Positions 31,882-41,119 of a stretch of DNA of 64,000 nt are shown in pieces (the first letter of the stretch is position 1; each line of letters begins with the position of its first letter). A program made the translations under genes and the position numbers. The stretch is from Calocera cornea HHB12733 (Eukaryota; Basidiomycota; Dacrymycetes; Dacrymycetales; Dacrymycetaceae), in assembly GCA_001632435.1 (NCBI GenBank), contig KV423952.1:1-64000 (forward strand). The letters run 5' to 3'. The notes below the pieces were generated by a model that saw only the letters and a program-made list of their open reading frames with translations, had not been told where the DNA came from and made no database searches.

Positions 31882-32824
31882 ATGGCACCTAAGCGCATGC
31901 CCAAGGTGTACTTGGTGAGGCATGGCGAGACTGAGTGGTGAGAACATGTAAAAGCGGTGAGATCTCGTACTGAAGGGCGACTGTGGCTAGGACGATCAAT
32001 GGTCAGTCAACATGACCCTGTCCTAACCGTGTTGCTCACCCATGAGTAGGCCGCCATGTGAGCGCTCGAAGGTTGAGAGCCCGCTCGTTGAACTCAGCAT
32101 TCGTCAGACCGGTACTACGGACCTGCCGTTGACCGCTAACGGAGAGGCTATCATGCTCAAGCTCGGCGACAAGGCTGCTGGACCGGGCAGTGAGTGGGTA
32201 GTTGCCTTCACCAGAAACGGCACTGACCGTTCCTTCAGAGCTGATCGATCCGACACTGATCGGCACCGTCATGGTCTCTCCCCGTCTTCGAGCCAAGCGA
32301 ACGTTCGAGCTCATCTTCTCTCACTCGCCGGTCAAGCCGCCCATGACGATCGATGAACGTGTGCGTGAGTGGACATACGGCGACTACGAGGGATTCTACA
32401 AGCATGAGGCGGTCGCGGCGCGCAAGGCAAAGGGCTTGCCTTCTGGTGAAGGGGGGTGGGACATCTGGGTAGACGGGTGCGAGGGTGGAGAAAGCGCGCA
32501 GGAGATGACAGATCGTGCGGATGAAGTGGTACGCACCGTGCGGGATGCACATCGGAAGTGGTACGAAGATCCCGAAAGGAAGGAGGGTGACAAAGGTGGA
32601 GATGTGCTCATTGTCAGTCACGGCCACTTCTCGCGCTGCTTCCTCGCTCGATGGCTCGCGCTCCCTTTGCCGGCCGGGCAGCTGTTCGTACTTGACCCCG
32701 GTGGAGTACATGCTACTTTGTGTTCTTATTGATAGTTGCTGATCACGAGTAGGTGTGCGTGGGCCAGTACTACCACGACCTCGGAAAGACTGCGCTGGGG
32801 GCGATGAACCTCGGCCTCATCTAG
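31882..32824 (+). CDS. Histidine phosphatase of the phosphoglycerate mutase family (SHB17-like)
   Basis: Six exons: 31882-31937, 31991-32001, 32050-32057, 32108-32189, 32239-32705 and 32753-32824. They give 231 aa. The phospho-acceptor motif LVRHGETEW is at residues ~11-19, followed by TINGRHTGTTDLPLT. The second catalytic His is in VLIVSHGHFSRCF, and REWTYGDYEG gives the general acid region. The NGRHTG..DLPLT signature is that of sedoheptulose-1,7-bisphosphatase SHB17 and relatives, which feed ribose synthesis; exact substrate is inferred. Two consecutive exons of only 11 and 8 nt encode TING/GRH, and both are required for the conserved active-site loop. The stop lies 23 bp from the stop of the convergent DUF1349 gene. 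Confidence 0.93.
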
Positions 32825-32847
32825 TCGTCTCAAGGGGTATAGACAAA

Positions 32848-33591
32848 CTAGAGATACTTGAAAGTGAAACCCTCGTAGAACGTCTTCGTCCCCTGACTCT
32901 GCGGCCCGCAAGTCATAGGCCCGATCCTCCATTTGCCCCCAGGTGCTGTCTTCGGCTTGCCGGCCGCGTCCACGTTGAAGGCCTTGACTTCGCGCATCAT
33001 GAGCAGCTCAGAGGCGGGCGGGACATCCGCGGGCGCGGGGTTTAGCGCAAACGCGTGCCGGACCGTGAGCGTCGCGCCAGTGCGAGTGATCTGCAGGTAC
33101 ACGGAATACGCGTCTTTATTGAGCGTAGAGGTCGTATATGGCGCCACGGCAATAGACCAGTCAGACCAAGGGGAAGCCGTCACGCAGCTGCAGCCCAGCC
33201 ATGAGCAGATATTCCCCTAATATCCTCAACGCTGCACGCACCCGATCCACTCCTTGCCCCCGTCCATTTCAATACCCGTCTTGAGCCAGTCGAAGTTGAG
33301 GTCCTCCCCATCATCCCCGGCGATGACCATTAACGTCCCCTGGTCGTACTGCACTGCCCACTCGCCCTTGATCCAGACGCCGCATTGCCAGTCTTTGGTA
33401 CCATCGATCGGGAGTCCATAAAGCACGCCGGTGCGCCTGTCTGCAGGATCGGGTTCGGGCGTGTGCCACCAGTCAGTGTTTGGCTTGGCGACCAGAACAA
33501 GTCCCCCCGTCGGAGTAGGCTCCGCACTGGCTGCTGCGGGGATGACGGAGAATGGGTACTCGTTGCTCGGCTTCAGAGGAATGACAGACAT
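32848..33591 (-). CDS. DUF1349 concanavalin-like domain protein
   Basis: Two exons, 33591-33242 and 33187-32848 (54-nt intron), give 229 aa. The start is MSVIPLKPSNEYPF; a longer in-frame start upstream is not ATG. DUF1349 proteins have a beta-sandwich of the concanavalin A/glucanase type. Typical segments are NTDWWHTPEP, GVLYGLPID, WQCGVWIKGEWAVQYDQGTL, GIEMDGGKEWIG, SPWSDWSI and GPMTCGPQ. There is no signal peptide, so it is probably cytosolic; a carbohydrate role is only suggested by the fold. The 5' end and promoter of this gene are part of a duplicated segment: its first ~15 codons recur, decayed, at 47690-47735. Confidence 0.9.
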
Positions 33592-34140
33592 GGTGGTAAC
33601 TGACAATGAAGCGCACAACGAACTAAGTGAGATTGCTACTGATCATGACCTCGTTGACCTCCAGCGAGGTTGTGCCGAGGCGCGTCCGAACGTCGAGGGA
33701 CCGGCATATGCACGGGTGCGACGCGGAACTGGGCGTGCGCGCGCACGGGACGGAGAGCAGATGGTCTCGATTGTTTGCTTCCGTGTCCGGGTTTGCCCCC
33801 GCACGGACGCAAACGGTGAAGCGGACGCAAACGGGCCCGGCCCGGCACATGGAAAAACAAGGGAAGTAGAGTTCAAACGGAGCCGAGTATGCGGCAAAAG
33901 TACCTTATGAGCTGGAGGCAAACGTTGATGGCGAAGTAAGCGCTACAAGCCGGACGCAGACCATGAGGCGGGAGCAAATAGTCCCCGGTCCGGGAGCAAT
34001 GGTTGGGTTATAGCGGAAGCAAATATCCCCCTAGAATGGACACGGGAGCAAACCAAGGTGTATTTGTGAGCCATGCGCGCTGGTGAAGAGTACAGAGCGC
34101 CAGTTATAGGAAACTCGGGAAATGCTCCGCGAACGCGCTC
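33592..34140. repeat. Promoter side of DUF1349 gene plus 18-bp array D (duplicated block, copy 1)
   Basis: From 33592 to about 33720 the sequence is nearly identical to 47736-47865 (..GACCTCGTTGACCTCCAGCG..). Then TTTGCTTCCG appears in reverse orientation at 33775, followed by the 18-bp motif in forward orientation (GAAGCGGACGCAAAC, AGCGGAAGCAAATA, ACGGGAGCAAAC) to about 34050. The flank ATGGACACGGGAG...GTGAGCCATGCGC follows, as after array E. The intact gene's promoter is therefore part of the repeat block. Confidence 0.75.
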
Positions 34141-34189
34141 AAGCGCATGAATCCAGGGCACGGCCGCTAAATATACCCTAAAGCTCTTA

Positions 34190-34810
34190 CGAGGCAAGGG
34201 TGTGTTGGTGAGATTGTTACATCGGTAAAAACCTCCCGCTACAGTAGCAGGGGTCCCTATGACTGCTATGGCAGCTATGGACATGTTGGCAAGGTCCGTT
34301 CTAGCTGCAAATAGTAATGAAGTCAAGGCTGATGGATGATCACAGGGTGGTCATGTGGTTTTTTGGGCAGTGTGCAGACATCTAAGCCCTTAAAGCCATG
34401 AATAGTGTGCATGGCGGCACTATGTAGAGGGGGGGAAGGCTATGAGTGCGAGGACCCCTATGAGTCCTACATAGCCACATATAGCTAGGTGTGCTTTTAC
34501 CGATGCACTACATCTGTAAAAACCGCAGGACCCTGATAGCAGGGGTCCCTATGAGCGCTATAGATGCTATGGATAACTTTTTCGAGCGCGATTTTGCCGC
34601 CTACAATGGTCCCTCTTTCTCCAAACATGTTCAGGCATGTAGCCGACATGTGTTTGGCACTTCTTCTGCCTAAATCTCATAGAACTGGGAGTTTGTCAAA
34701 GTGCACAACGTACAGGACACGATGCTATATAAAGGCAGGATTGCAATGGGTGCTAGGACCCCTATATAGGCTACATAGCCACAATAGACAAGGTTGTTTT
34801 TTACTGATGT
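34190..34810. repeat. Two tandem ~300-bp units bounded by inverted AGGGGTCC/GGACCCCT
   Basis: CAGGGGTCCCTATGA occurs at 34248 and 34540, and AGGACCCCTAT occurs at 34451 and 34755. The unit therefore repeats with a period of 290-305 bp. Each unit also carries CGGTAAAAACC or CTGTAAAAACC just before, and CTACATAGCCACA just after. AGGGGTCC and GGACCCCT are reverse complements and bound each unit. This looks like a duplicated small foldback element. No coding frame. Confidence 0.55.
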
Positions 34811-35333
34811 AGGGCCGGCGAAGCACCCACGCGGGGTGGCTGAGCGCGCTCGGGCGCGTTTGAGACGTCACCACCCTCGCCCCTGGTCGCCGACTCCTAA
34901 ATCTAAACCGGATAACACTGAAACGGTTTCCTCGCCACCGCTGCATCTTGATGCGCTGCGGTCATGGCACAGCGCGCATACCATCGATTCGGCCTCACCT
35001 GTGCTTGAACACGGCTCCTATGAGCATCTCGTGACCTATGACCCAAACAGAATACTCGTCGAAACTAGGACTGCTAGGCATAGGACACGTTTCATGATGG
35101 TGTACTGTACAGGCTGTCTCCAGGCCGTCTCCCCATGGGCATGTTATAAAGCGAGCACTCACGTCTCCATGATGCCTCATAGCGTCAGGCCTCCGACTTG
35201 ACCCACGATATCCTTGCCTCCTTTGCATTGACGCCGGTCGGTGAGTAGCCAGCTTCACAGGAGGGAGGGTCGTGCTGATGCCAGTAACAGTCACTCCCAT
35301 CCCACACTCGCAACAGTTCCCCAAACATCAAAC
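34811..35333. promoter_or_regulatory. Upstream region of the His-rich secreted protein
   Basis: A TATAAA box lies at 35145-35150. If it is used, the 5' UTR would be roughly 150 nt. No other gene is seen here. Confidence 0.4.
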
Positions 35334-35777
35334 ATGCCGTCCATTTGCCAAGTCGCTCTTGTCCTTGCGCTGATCGCACCCGCCTTTGCCTCGACCGGTG
35401 TTGAGAGCAAGTCACACGTGGACGCCAAATCGCCTCTACAGCAGCCGACTTTCTACGAACATGAGGGTCGGCTGGGCAGCAACCCATATAACGGGCACAA
35501 GCACGGACACCATAAGCACAAACTTGCGCAGAAAGTGTCGAAGCTTGAGAAGGAGGTCGAGAGGCTGAGGCAGACCGTGTTCGACATGGAGCACTATTTT
35601 GCCGGTTTCTCGCACGCAATCAGTGTGGAGGGCCACAAGCGCGGCCCTCACTTTAAGCACCATCACCACCACCACCATCACCATAGCAAGCCGAGCCACA
35701 CTCAACGTGAGATGGGGGAGATCATGGATCGCGACCTCGATCTTGACATGATGAGCTCTCTGGAGGAGCTAGACTGA
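35334..35777 (+). CDS. Small secreted histidine-rich coiled-coil protein
   Basis: A single exon of 147 aa starts at the ATG at 35334. MPSICQVALVLALIAPAFA is a clear signal peptide with cleavage expected after AFA. The mature part has KHGHHKHK, then a heptad-rich segment LAQKVSKLEKEVERLRQTVFDMEHYF (shown in parts: LAQKVSKLEKEVERL, RQTVFDMEHYF) that should form a coiled coil. Next comes a run of nine His within FKHHHH..HSKPSH, then an acidic tail MDRDLDLDMM..EELD. There are no cysteines. His clusters suggest binding of Zn, Ni or Cu outside the cell. The family is unknown to me, and it could be an effector-like protein. The size and clean signal peptide make it a convincing gene. Confidence 0.85.
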   Translation: MPSICQVALVLALIAPAFASTGVESKSHVDAKSPLQQPTFYEHEGRLGSNPYNGHKHGHHKHKLAQKVSKLEKEVERLRQTVFDMEHYFAGFSHAISVEGHKRGPHFKHHHHHHHHHSKPSHTQREMGEIMDRDLDLDMMSSLEELD

Positions 35778-35875
35778 TTGCTTCATTTTCACGACCGGTC
35801 TCTTTCCTATTGTATCATTACCGGGCGACATGTACGCGTACTTAACGACACTCTAATCATCCACCTGCATTTTGC

Positions 35876-36470
35876 TTATAACACGCGCCTTTGGTGCTTT
35901 GTGTGCCATGTCCACGCCTGAGCAGCGTGTATATGAGACGGTGGATGCTTAACCATGTAATTCCGAAAGTCGCAGGAATCGCCTCCCGAAGCGCCGGATT
36001 GAATTAACACGCCATGGATAACCGGGCCGCTGGAGATGAATGTTTCATAACCGCTAGTCCCGGTAGCAACACCACCATGCACTTGGCGGCACATACTCAA
36101 TGACGCGACCTCCGTCGCCCGGCTTCTGCACAGCATCTTGCAGGTTCTCGTCCGAAATGACAGCGGCGAATGGCTGAAAGTGGCAGTCGTTGTCCAAGAG
36201 TGCCTTATCGGCAAGCGCGCATCCGCCGTCACATGCACCCCTGCTAGGCACATCCAACGCTCTCTGATGGAGGGGCCGGGGGGTAAGGCGATCATTCTTC
36301 CGGCTGCAGTGAGATGACCGCCACACCACTCTTCCGCTTCGATTGAGGTGGGCTTACCACACACACTCGCGTCCCGACGGCAAGGTTAAATACCGCCTGC
36401 TGGCGTTCCACATTCGCTTCGCCTCCCACGGCGTACCCCGGATCGAGATTCTCCCGCACAGAGACAGGCT
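35876..36470 (-). CDS. Possible multi-exon gene, model incomplete
   Basis: Several minus-strand segments read like protein. One is VRENLDPGYAVGGEANVE..AVFNLAVGTRVCV around 36356-36460, ending at a GTAAGC donor. Another is GACDGGCALADKALLDND..FAAVISDENLQDAV..VIEYVPPSAW around 36060-36240. The last, after a 44-nt intron, is GPVIHGVLIQSGAS..DFRNYMVKHPPS, ending at the stop 35876-35878. I could not find a convincing start or join the first two segments without doubt. It may be a gene whose 5' end overlaps the divergent small ORF at 36571, or a decayed gene. Function unknown. Confidence 0.25.
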
Positions 36471-36570
36471 GGAGGCTGGTTCGTCACCCCGGTCGCCCTA
36501 ATCGTCTGCTCTCCCGGCGCCCTCATCCTTCGGATCCACCCTATTGGCACACACGAGGGTTGGAATCGCT

Positions 36571-36900
36571 ATGGGCGCCATCTGTTCCTGCCTCGACTCG
36601 CCCAAAGAGCAGGAGGAGGAGATAGGTGCGCGGATCACCATAGCTGGCTGGTTTCTGAGACTGAACACGCCATCAGAGATTACAACGCCGCGCGGCACAT
36701 ACGGCTTCCAGGGCGGCCGCGTCGTGCAGCCACCCGACGCGCCCTACCTGCCCGAAAGTGTGCGCAGCATCTCCGTCCTCGCACGCGCGTCAGCTGATGA
36801 GCTTTGCACGCAGAGCGTCTTGCGGCCGTCCGGCACAGTCGGAGGCATGCCAAAGGAACCCACGCCGAAACCTAGTCGCGTCGGCTTGAGCTCGCGCTGA
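36571..36900 (+). CDS. Small protein with N-terminal dual-lipidation motif
   Basis: A single exon of 109 aa. It begins MGAICSCLDSPKEQEEE. Gly2 with a small residue at position 6 region is a candidate N-myristoylation site, and Cys5/Cys7 are candidate palmitoylation sites, as in dually lipidated membrane-anchored proteins. An acidic stretch follows, then ITIAGWFLRLNTPSE, then a Pro/Ser-rich tail ending KPSRVGLSSR. No domain is recognised. If real, it would sit on the inner face of a membrane. The main doubt is that it is short and unsupported by homology that I can recall. Confidence 0.55.
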   Translation: MGAICSCLDSPKEQEEEIGARITIAGWFLRLNTPSEITTPRGTYGFQGGRVVQPPDAPYLPESVRSISVLARASADELCTQSVLRPSGTVGGMPKEPTPKPSRVGLSSR

Positions 36901-38375
36901 GCTTGCTGAGACATCAATTCAATTCAAATGAGGGAGCTGCAACAATCACAATCGCCTAATTGGTGTAATTGTACCTTGCCCTGTACGATCGGAAAAGCTG
37001 GCGAGGCCGGAAAGGGTGCTAATAGAGGGTGGGAGCAAAATTTGTTGAGTTTTTCATGTATTGTACACGACATCTTAATTCTTCCCTATAATCAATCACA
37101 TCTACATCAATGGGAGGCGGTGCGATAAGAAGGGTAGCACAAAGCTCTGATCAGCATTCTCTACAATGCTGACGAATGAGGTCGAAGGTGCCACAAGACT
37201 GGTACAGCTTCCAGAGCTTTCCGCAGAACATCTTGCCACTCCCCATACCAAATACAGGAAGCGACACATGGCACGTGAATCCTCGCCGTGATCAGGGAGC
37301 GCCCAGGAAGACGCAGAAGCACTAGACGTCGAGCGACCCTGTGTGATTTGAGAAAGACCGCGTGGCTATGTCCACCAGGAGAGTATTGTAGGTCTGCTCA
37401 TCCATAGCAGCGATTGCAACGCACCAAGCAAGGGGGTTGGATCCGAGGATGGATACACAGGACTTTGCAGACGGGTAAGGTGTGCAAAGCTTCAGTAGTT
37501 ATATGCAGTTTTTGGCGCCAGGAACCATGGGTGCACCGCCAATCATCAGATCGTTCGATTAGGCCTTCCAATGACGATATGGTGAGTCCCAGGAATATGG
37601 ACATTCGTCGGGGACATGTCGATGTGCACATCCAACCAGTGAAACGGACACGGCGCCTAGAAGGTAGAGGAAGACCATCTAATGACAGGCACAAGTGCAC
37701 GGCGCCCACTGGATGGCATGCCGTACTGACTAAAAGAAGGTCCATCGACATGAAGACCATGGGCTCGAATGAACACTGCGAGATGCTCCGTCTGACGAGA
37801 AGGAAGGGACCGTTGGGATGAAAGAAACAGGAACACCGGGAGTGTCAGTAAATATGTCGGATTTCTCGGCGCCGGGAAATCGATCGCTTCTGATCCCTGA
37901 ACCCCCTGCTGGTATACGAGGGGAGGGTGTATTACACATCGGTGAGATCTGGTACAGATCAGTGCATGCTATAAGCGAGGTACACGGATAAACACTGAGA
38001 TGGTGCAGCGGGCTGGCCGGGAGCCAGCCCGGAGTGGGCTTGTGGGCCGAGCAGCACGTGCAAAGTGCGGGACCCGGAAGCAATGCAACCCTCGGTGGAT
38101 GTTAGGTAAACCATCCATTGTCCATTGCGCCTCCGCGCCTGGCTGCTGGACCATCCCTTGCTCTACACCAGTTAGCTATATTCTACCCCCGTCGTCTATG
38201 ATGGCTTGTTCTCTATACACTCCCAATCTAGCGGCCCGTGCGTCGTGGGCCATGTTTGTTGTGATTCGCTAGGCCGATCGAGCGTTGACCTACGTTTGTG
38301 CTATAAAGATGTTGCTGGCCCGGGCGGTTGCATCATCCTCTATCTCGCCCTCTTCCCCACCTCTAATCCGTTAGC
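36901..38375. other. Intergenic; one short protein-like remnant
   Basis: On the minus strand, about 37443-37322 reads NPLAWCVAIAAMDEQTYN..LLVDIATRSFSNHTGS and then a stop, which looks like the end of a decayed gene. Frames farther left on either strand do not extend it convincingly. A TATAAA box at 38302-38307 belongs to the repeat-protein gene on the right. Confidence 0.4.
38302..38307 (+). promoter_or_regulatory. TATA box of the repeat-protein gene
   Basis: TATAAA, 69 bp before the ATG at 38376. This leaves room for a short, pyrimidine-rich leader (TCTATCTCGCCCTCTTCCCC). Confidence 0.6.
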
Positions 38376-39831
38376 ATGGCCTACTACCGTTCCGCAGTCA
38401 CACTCACCACACTCCTTTCTCTCTTCGCGTCGGCGGCGTCTCAGACTTGCTCCTCATTTGGGTCTGATGATGCGTGCACCCTGGGCTCGGACCCTATTTG
38501 CACCGGCGTAGAGTGCGTCTACACGGCGTGCGACGATGTGGCCAATGCTGTGGTCGCCTTCCTCGGCGGCGATCTTTTCCCCAGCAGCCCCATTCTGTAT
38601 GTCTGCGGTGAGTGCCTATGAGTGTTTACCGTCGAAGCGCATCTGATGGCAGTATTCAGACACAGCGGAGAGCGTGGTTGATCCCCTCCTGCCCACCGTA
38701 GACGACTTGACCGACAGCATTGACCTCGATGTGGCTGGCTTGGAGATCCAGCTCAAGCGCCAGATTGAGGCTACTGTGGATGCGGACGTTGCCGGGATCC
38801 TCGTTGGAGCCGATGTCACGGTCGGCGCTCCCATCACTGTTGCCGCCGACGTTGGTGCAGGTGTTGGGCCCGTGGTCGTCGCCGCAGATGTCAAGGCTCG
38901 TGCTCCTGCACCCTCTGCTCGCCGCCGCGAGGCAATGCCTGTCCAGGGTCAGGTCGGTCCCTACGCCCGTGCCGACAACACCGTCGATCGCCGCCAGCCC
39001 TCCGCTCGCGCCCCGGCACCTTCCGCCCGCCGTCGTGAGGTCATTCAGCGCGATGCCCAGGTCGGGCCCTACGGCGACGAGCTCGAGAAGCGCTCCCCTC
39101 GTCCTTCGGCTCGTGCCCCTGCCCCGTCTGCCCGCCGCCGTGAAGCACAGCCGGTTGATGCCCAGGTTGGCCCTTACGCCCGGGCCGATGCGACCGTCGA
39201 TCGCCGCCAGCCTTCAGCGCGCGCACCCGCCCCGTCTGCCCGTCGCCGCGAGGCTCAGTCCACCGATGCACAACTCGGCCCATACGCTCGGGCCGATGCT
39301 ACGGTCGATCGCCGCCAGCCGTCTGCCCGTGCTCCAGCCCCATCTGCCCGTCGCCGCGAGATGACCAAGAGGGATGTTGAGGCTGGTCCCTATGCGGATG
39401 ACGTCGAGAAGCGTGCTCCCAGGCCGTCTGCCCGTGCTCCCGCCCCTTCCGCCCGCCGTCGTGAGGCCCTCCAGGTCGATGCCCAAGCCGGTCCTTACGC
39501 GCGCGCCGATGCTACTGTGGATCGTCGTCAACCCTCGGCTCGTGCCCCTGCCCCGTCTGCTCGCCGCCGCGAAGCCCGTTCCACCGATGCGCAGGTTGGC
39601 CCCTATGCCCGCGGTGATGTCACCGTCGACCGCCGTCAGCCCTCTGCCCGTGCCCCCGCCCCTTCTGCACGCCGTCGCGAGGCTCAGCCTGAGGGCCCCA
39701 TTGGCCCATATGCCGATATCCCTGAGAAGCGGGCTCCGGCTCCCTCTGCTCGCGCTATTCCCCCTCCGGTCCGTGCTCGCGCACCCGTGCCGTCTTCCCG
39801 CAGGCGCGAGGCCCTCGTTGAGGATGCTTAA
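38376..39831 (+). CDS. Secreted tandem-repeat protein with dibasic sites (Kex2-processed repeat protein candidate)
   Basis: Two exons, 38376-38607 and 38660-39831, give 467 aa. MAYYRSAVTLTTLLSLFASAAS is a signal peptide. A six-Cys module follows (CSSFGSDDAC..LGSDPIC..ECVYTAC..VAFLGGDLFPSSPILYVC), then an acidic Val/Ala-rich spacer. From 38899 on there are eight repeats of 34-36 aa plus a partial ninth. Each repeat begins RAPAPSARRRE, continues to (V/A/I)GPYA, and ends in VDRRQPSA or EKR(S/A)P(R/A)PSA. Every unit therefore holds RRR and RR or KR, which are sites for the Golgi protease Kex2. Several units have EA right after RRR, like Ste13 trimming sites in yeast alpha-factor. The likely outcome is many copies of small peptides, QPSARAPAPSA-type and EAQPVDAQVGPYARADATVD-type. 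Function unknown; a structural wall or surface role is the alternative. Confidence 0.9.
38899..39828 (+). repeat. Coding repeat array, 8 units of 102-108 bp plus a partial unit
   Basis: Units are 36, 35, 36, 36, 35, 36, 36 and 34 codons long. Units 2, 5 and 8 form a second type, lacking ARADATVDRRQ and carrying EKR instead. The array is thus built as a three-unit higher-order repeat (1-2-1, 1-2-1, 1-2). Synonymous differences between units are frequent, while the basic sites and GPYA are kept. Confidence 0.85.
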
Positions 39832-40219
39832 ATATTCCATTATTCTTAACCACCGGCGATGCTATACATCGCTGGCGATATCATGCCTTTACTTGCTTGG
39901 CTTGCTTCGGTGTTCATAGAAGGAGCCTCCATCGTCTCATTGCTGGCTCCTTGTATCCCCCTATTCCCTGCCATTAGTACCGCTTCATTAATCCTTACTT
40001 CACCATTCCAAATTGGGTCTCCCTGTCTATCGCTACAATAGTATATATTGCACACATGTAAACATGGGAGCAAGAATTGAGATCTGTTTACAATTGGAAC
40101 TATCAAGCCACAGCTGTACAGTTTCTGAATTGGTTCCGCCACAGGACCGGACCCTTGCTCAATAACATAGTCCTCGACGTCTACGAGCACTAGCAAGCAG
40201 TACTACCCAATAGCCTACG
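39832..40219. other. Intergenic gap before eL28
   Basis: 388 bp holding the 3' UTR of the repeat gene and the promoter of eL28. No other feature is seen. Confidence 0.5.
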
Positions 40220-40767
40220 ATGTCCTACGATCTTCAGTGGCTCCTTGTCCGGGTTAGTGTTCAAGCACTTATCATGGAGCTCCAGGCTGACTCAGGCACA
40301 CAGAAATGGAACTCCTTCATTGTTGACCGCGTGCCTGAGGGCCCGGTCTTCTCGAAGGAGCCCGGCAACCTGCGCAACCTGCACTCTGCCAAGTACTCCG
40401 GCATTGCCAACGGCAAGATCATCGACATCTCGGACAAGAACGGCCAGGTTGTCGTCCGTACCCGTGATGCCGAGGCACCCATCTATGCCAACAAGAAGGC
40501 TGAGAAGACGGAGCGCATCCGGAACCGCTCCGGTGGTCGCCGTGTCGCTGGTGTTGTGAGCAAGAAGCTCTCGTCTGGCTACAGGCCGGATCTCCGCGAG
40601 GTGTGTAATAACGAGCTTGCGATGCTTTGTAATTGTGTGCTAAGCTGTGTGCGTAGGCTGCTCTCGCTCGCTCTTCCGCTCTCCTTGCTGCCCAAAAGCC
40701 CAAGAAGGATGTCCCGCCGAAGGAGCTTAGGGGCAAGAAGGCGAAGTCTTTCGGGCTGAAGGCGTGA
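40220..40767 (+). CDS. RPL28: 60S ribosomal protein eL28
   Basis: Exons 40220-40252, 40304-40600 and 40657-40767 give 146 aa. eL28 is a eukaryote-specific protein of the large ribosomal subunit; S. cerevisiae lacks it, but most filamentous fungi have it. The N-terminus MSYDLQWLLVRKWNSFIVDR is diagnostic. It is followed by EPGNLRNLHSAKYSGIAN and ANKKAEKTERIRNRSGGRR, and ends in a Lys-rich tail KKAKSFGLKA. The first intron follows ten codons, typical of fungal ribosomal protein genes. No anomaly. Confidence 0.97.
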
Positions 40768-41119
40768 GAGGTTGGGAGGGGCGTGATGTCATGTATGCTT
40801 CGTATGTGCTACGCAATATGATGACCATATGAAAGCACTCGCTGGTTAAGCGGACGCTGGCGGGGACCCCTTATGCGTGCCGTGCCCCCTTTACACCCCA
40901 GTGTGCCCTTCGACGTCCTTCTCGTTGAAAGGATGCTGTCGTCAAGTGGGTTGTGATGGGACGCTGTCTTGCGTAAACAAGACGGGAACACAAGAGTAAT
41001 GAAACAAGGTGAATGAATTGCACGAACCCCTAGAATACATTGCAGTTGTTGTTGATTGGGTACAGGGTCAAAGTCCGTTTAGAAGAGTTCTCCACCATTA
41101 CAAGTCCACCATGGGCTCT
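40768..41119. other. Convergent intergenic gap
   Basis: 352 bp between the 3' ends of eL28 and the Cys-rich secreted protein gene. No feature is recognised. Confidence 0.5.

Noticed and set aside
37398..37821. Overlapping 120-135-codon frames on both strands
   Set aside because: Neither strand gives a coherent protein. Only a ~38-codon minus-strand tail looks coding, so it is noted as a remnant, not a gene.
39214..39840. Long minus-strand open frame opposite the repeat protein
   Set aside because: It mirrors the plus-strand coding repeat, has no signal peptide and lies inside a clearly spliced, conserved-module gene on the other strand.
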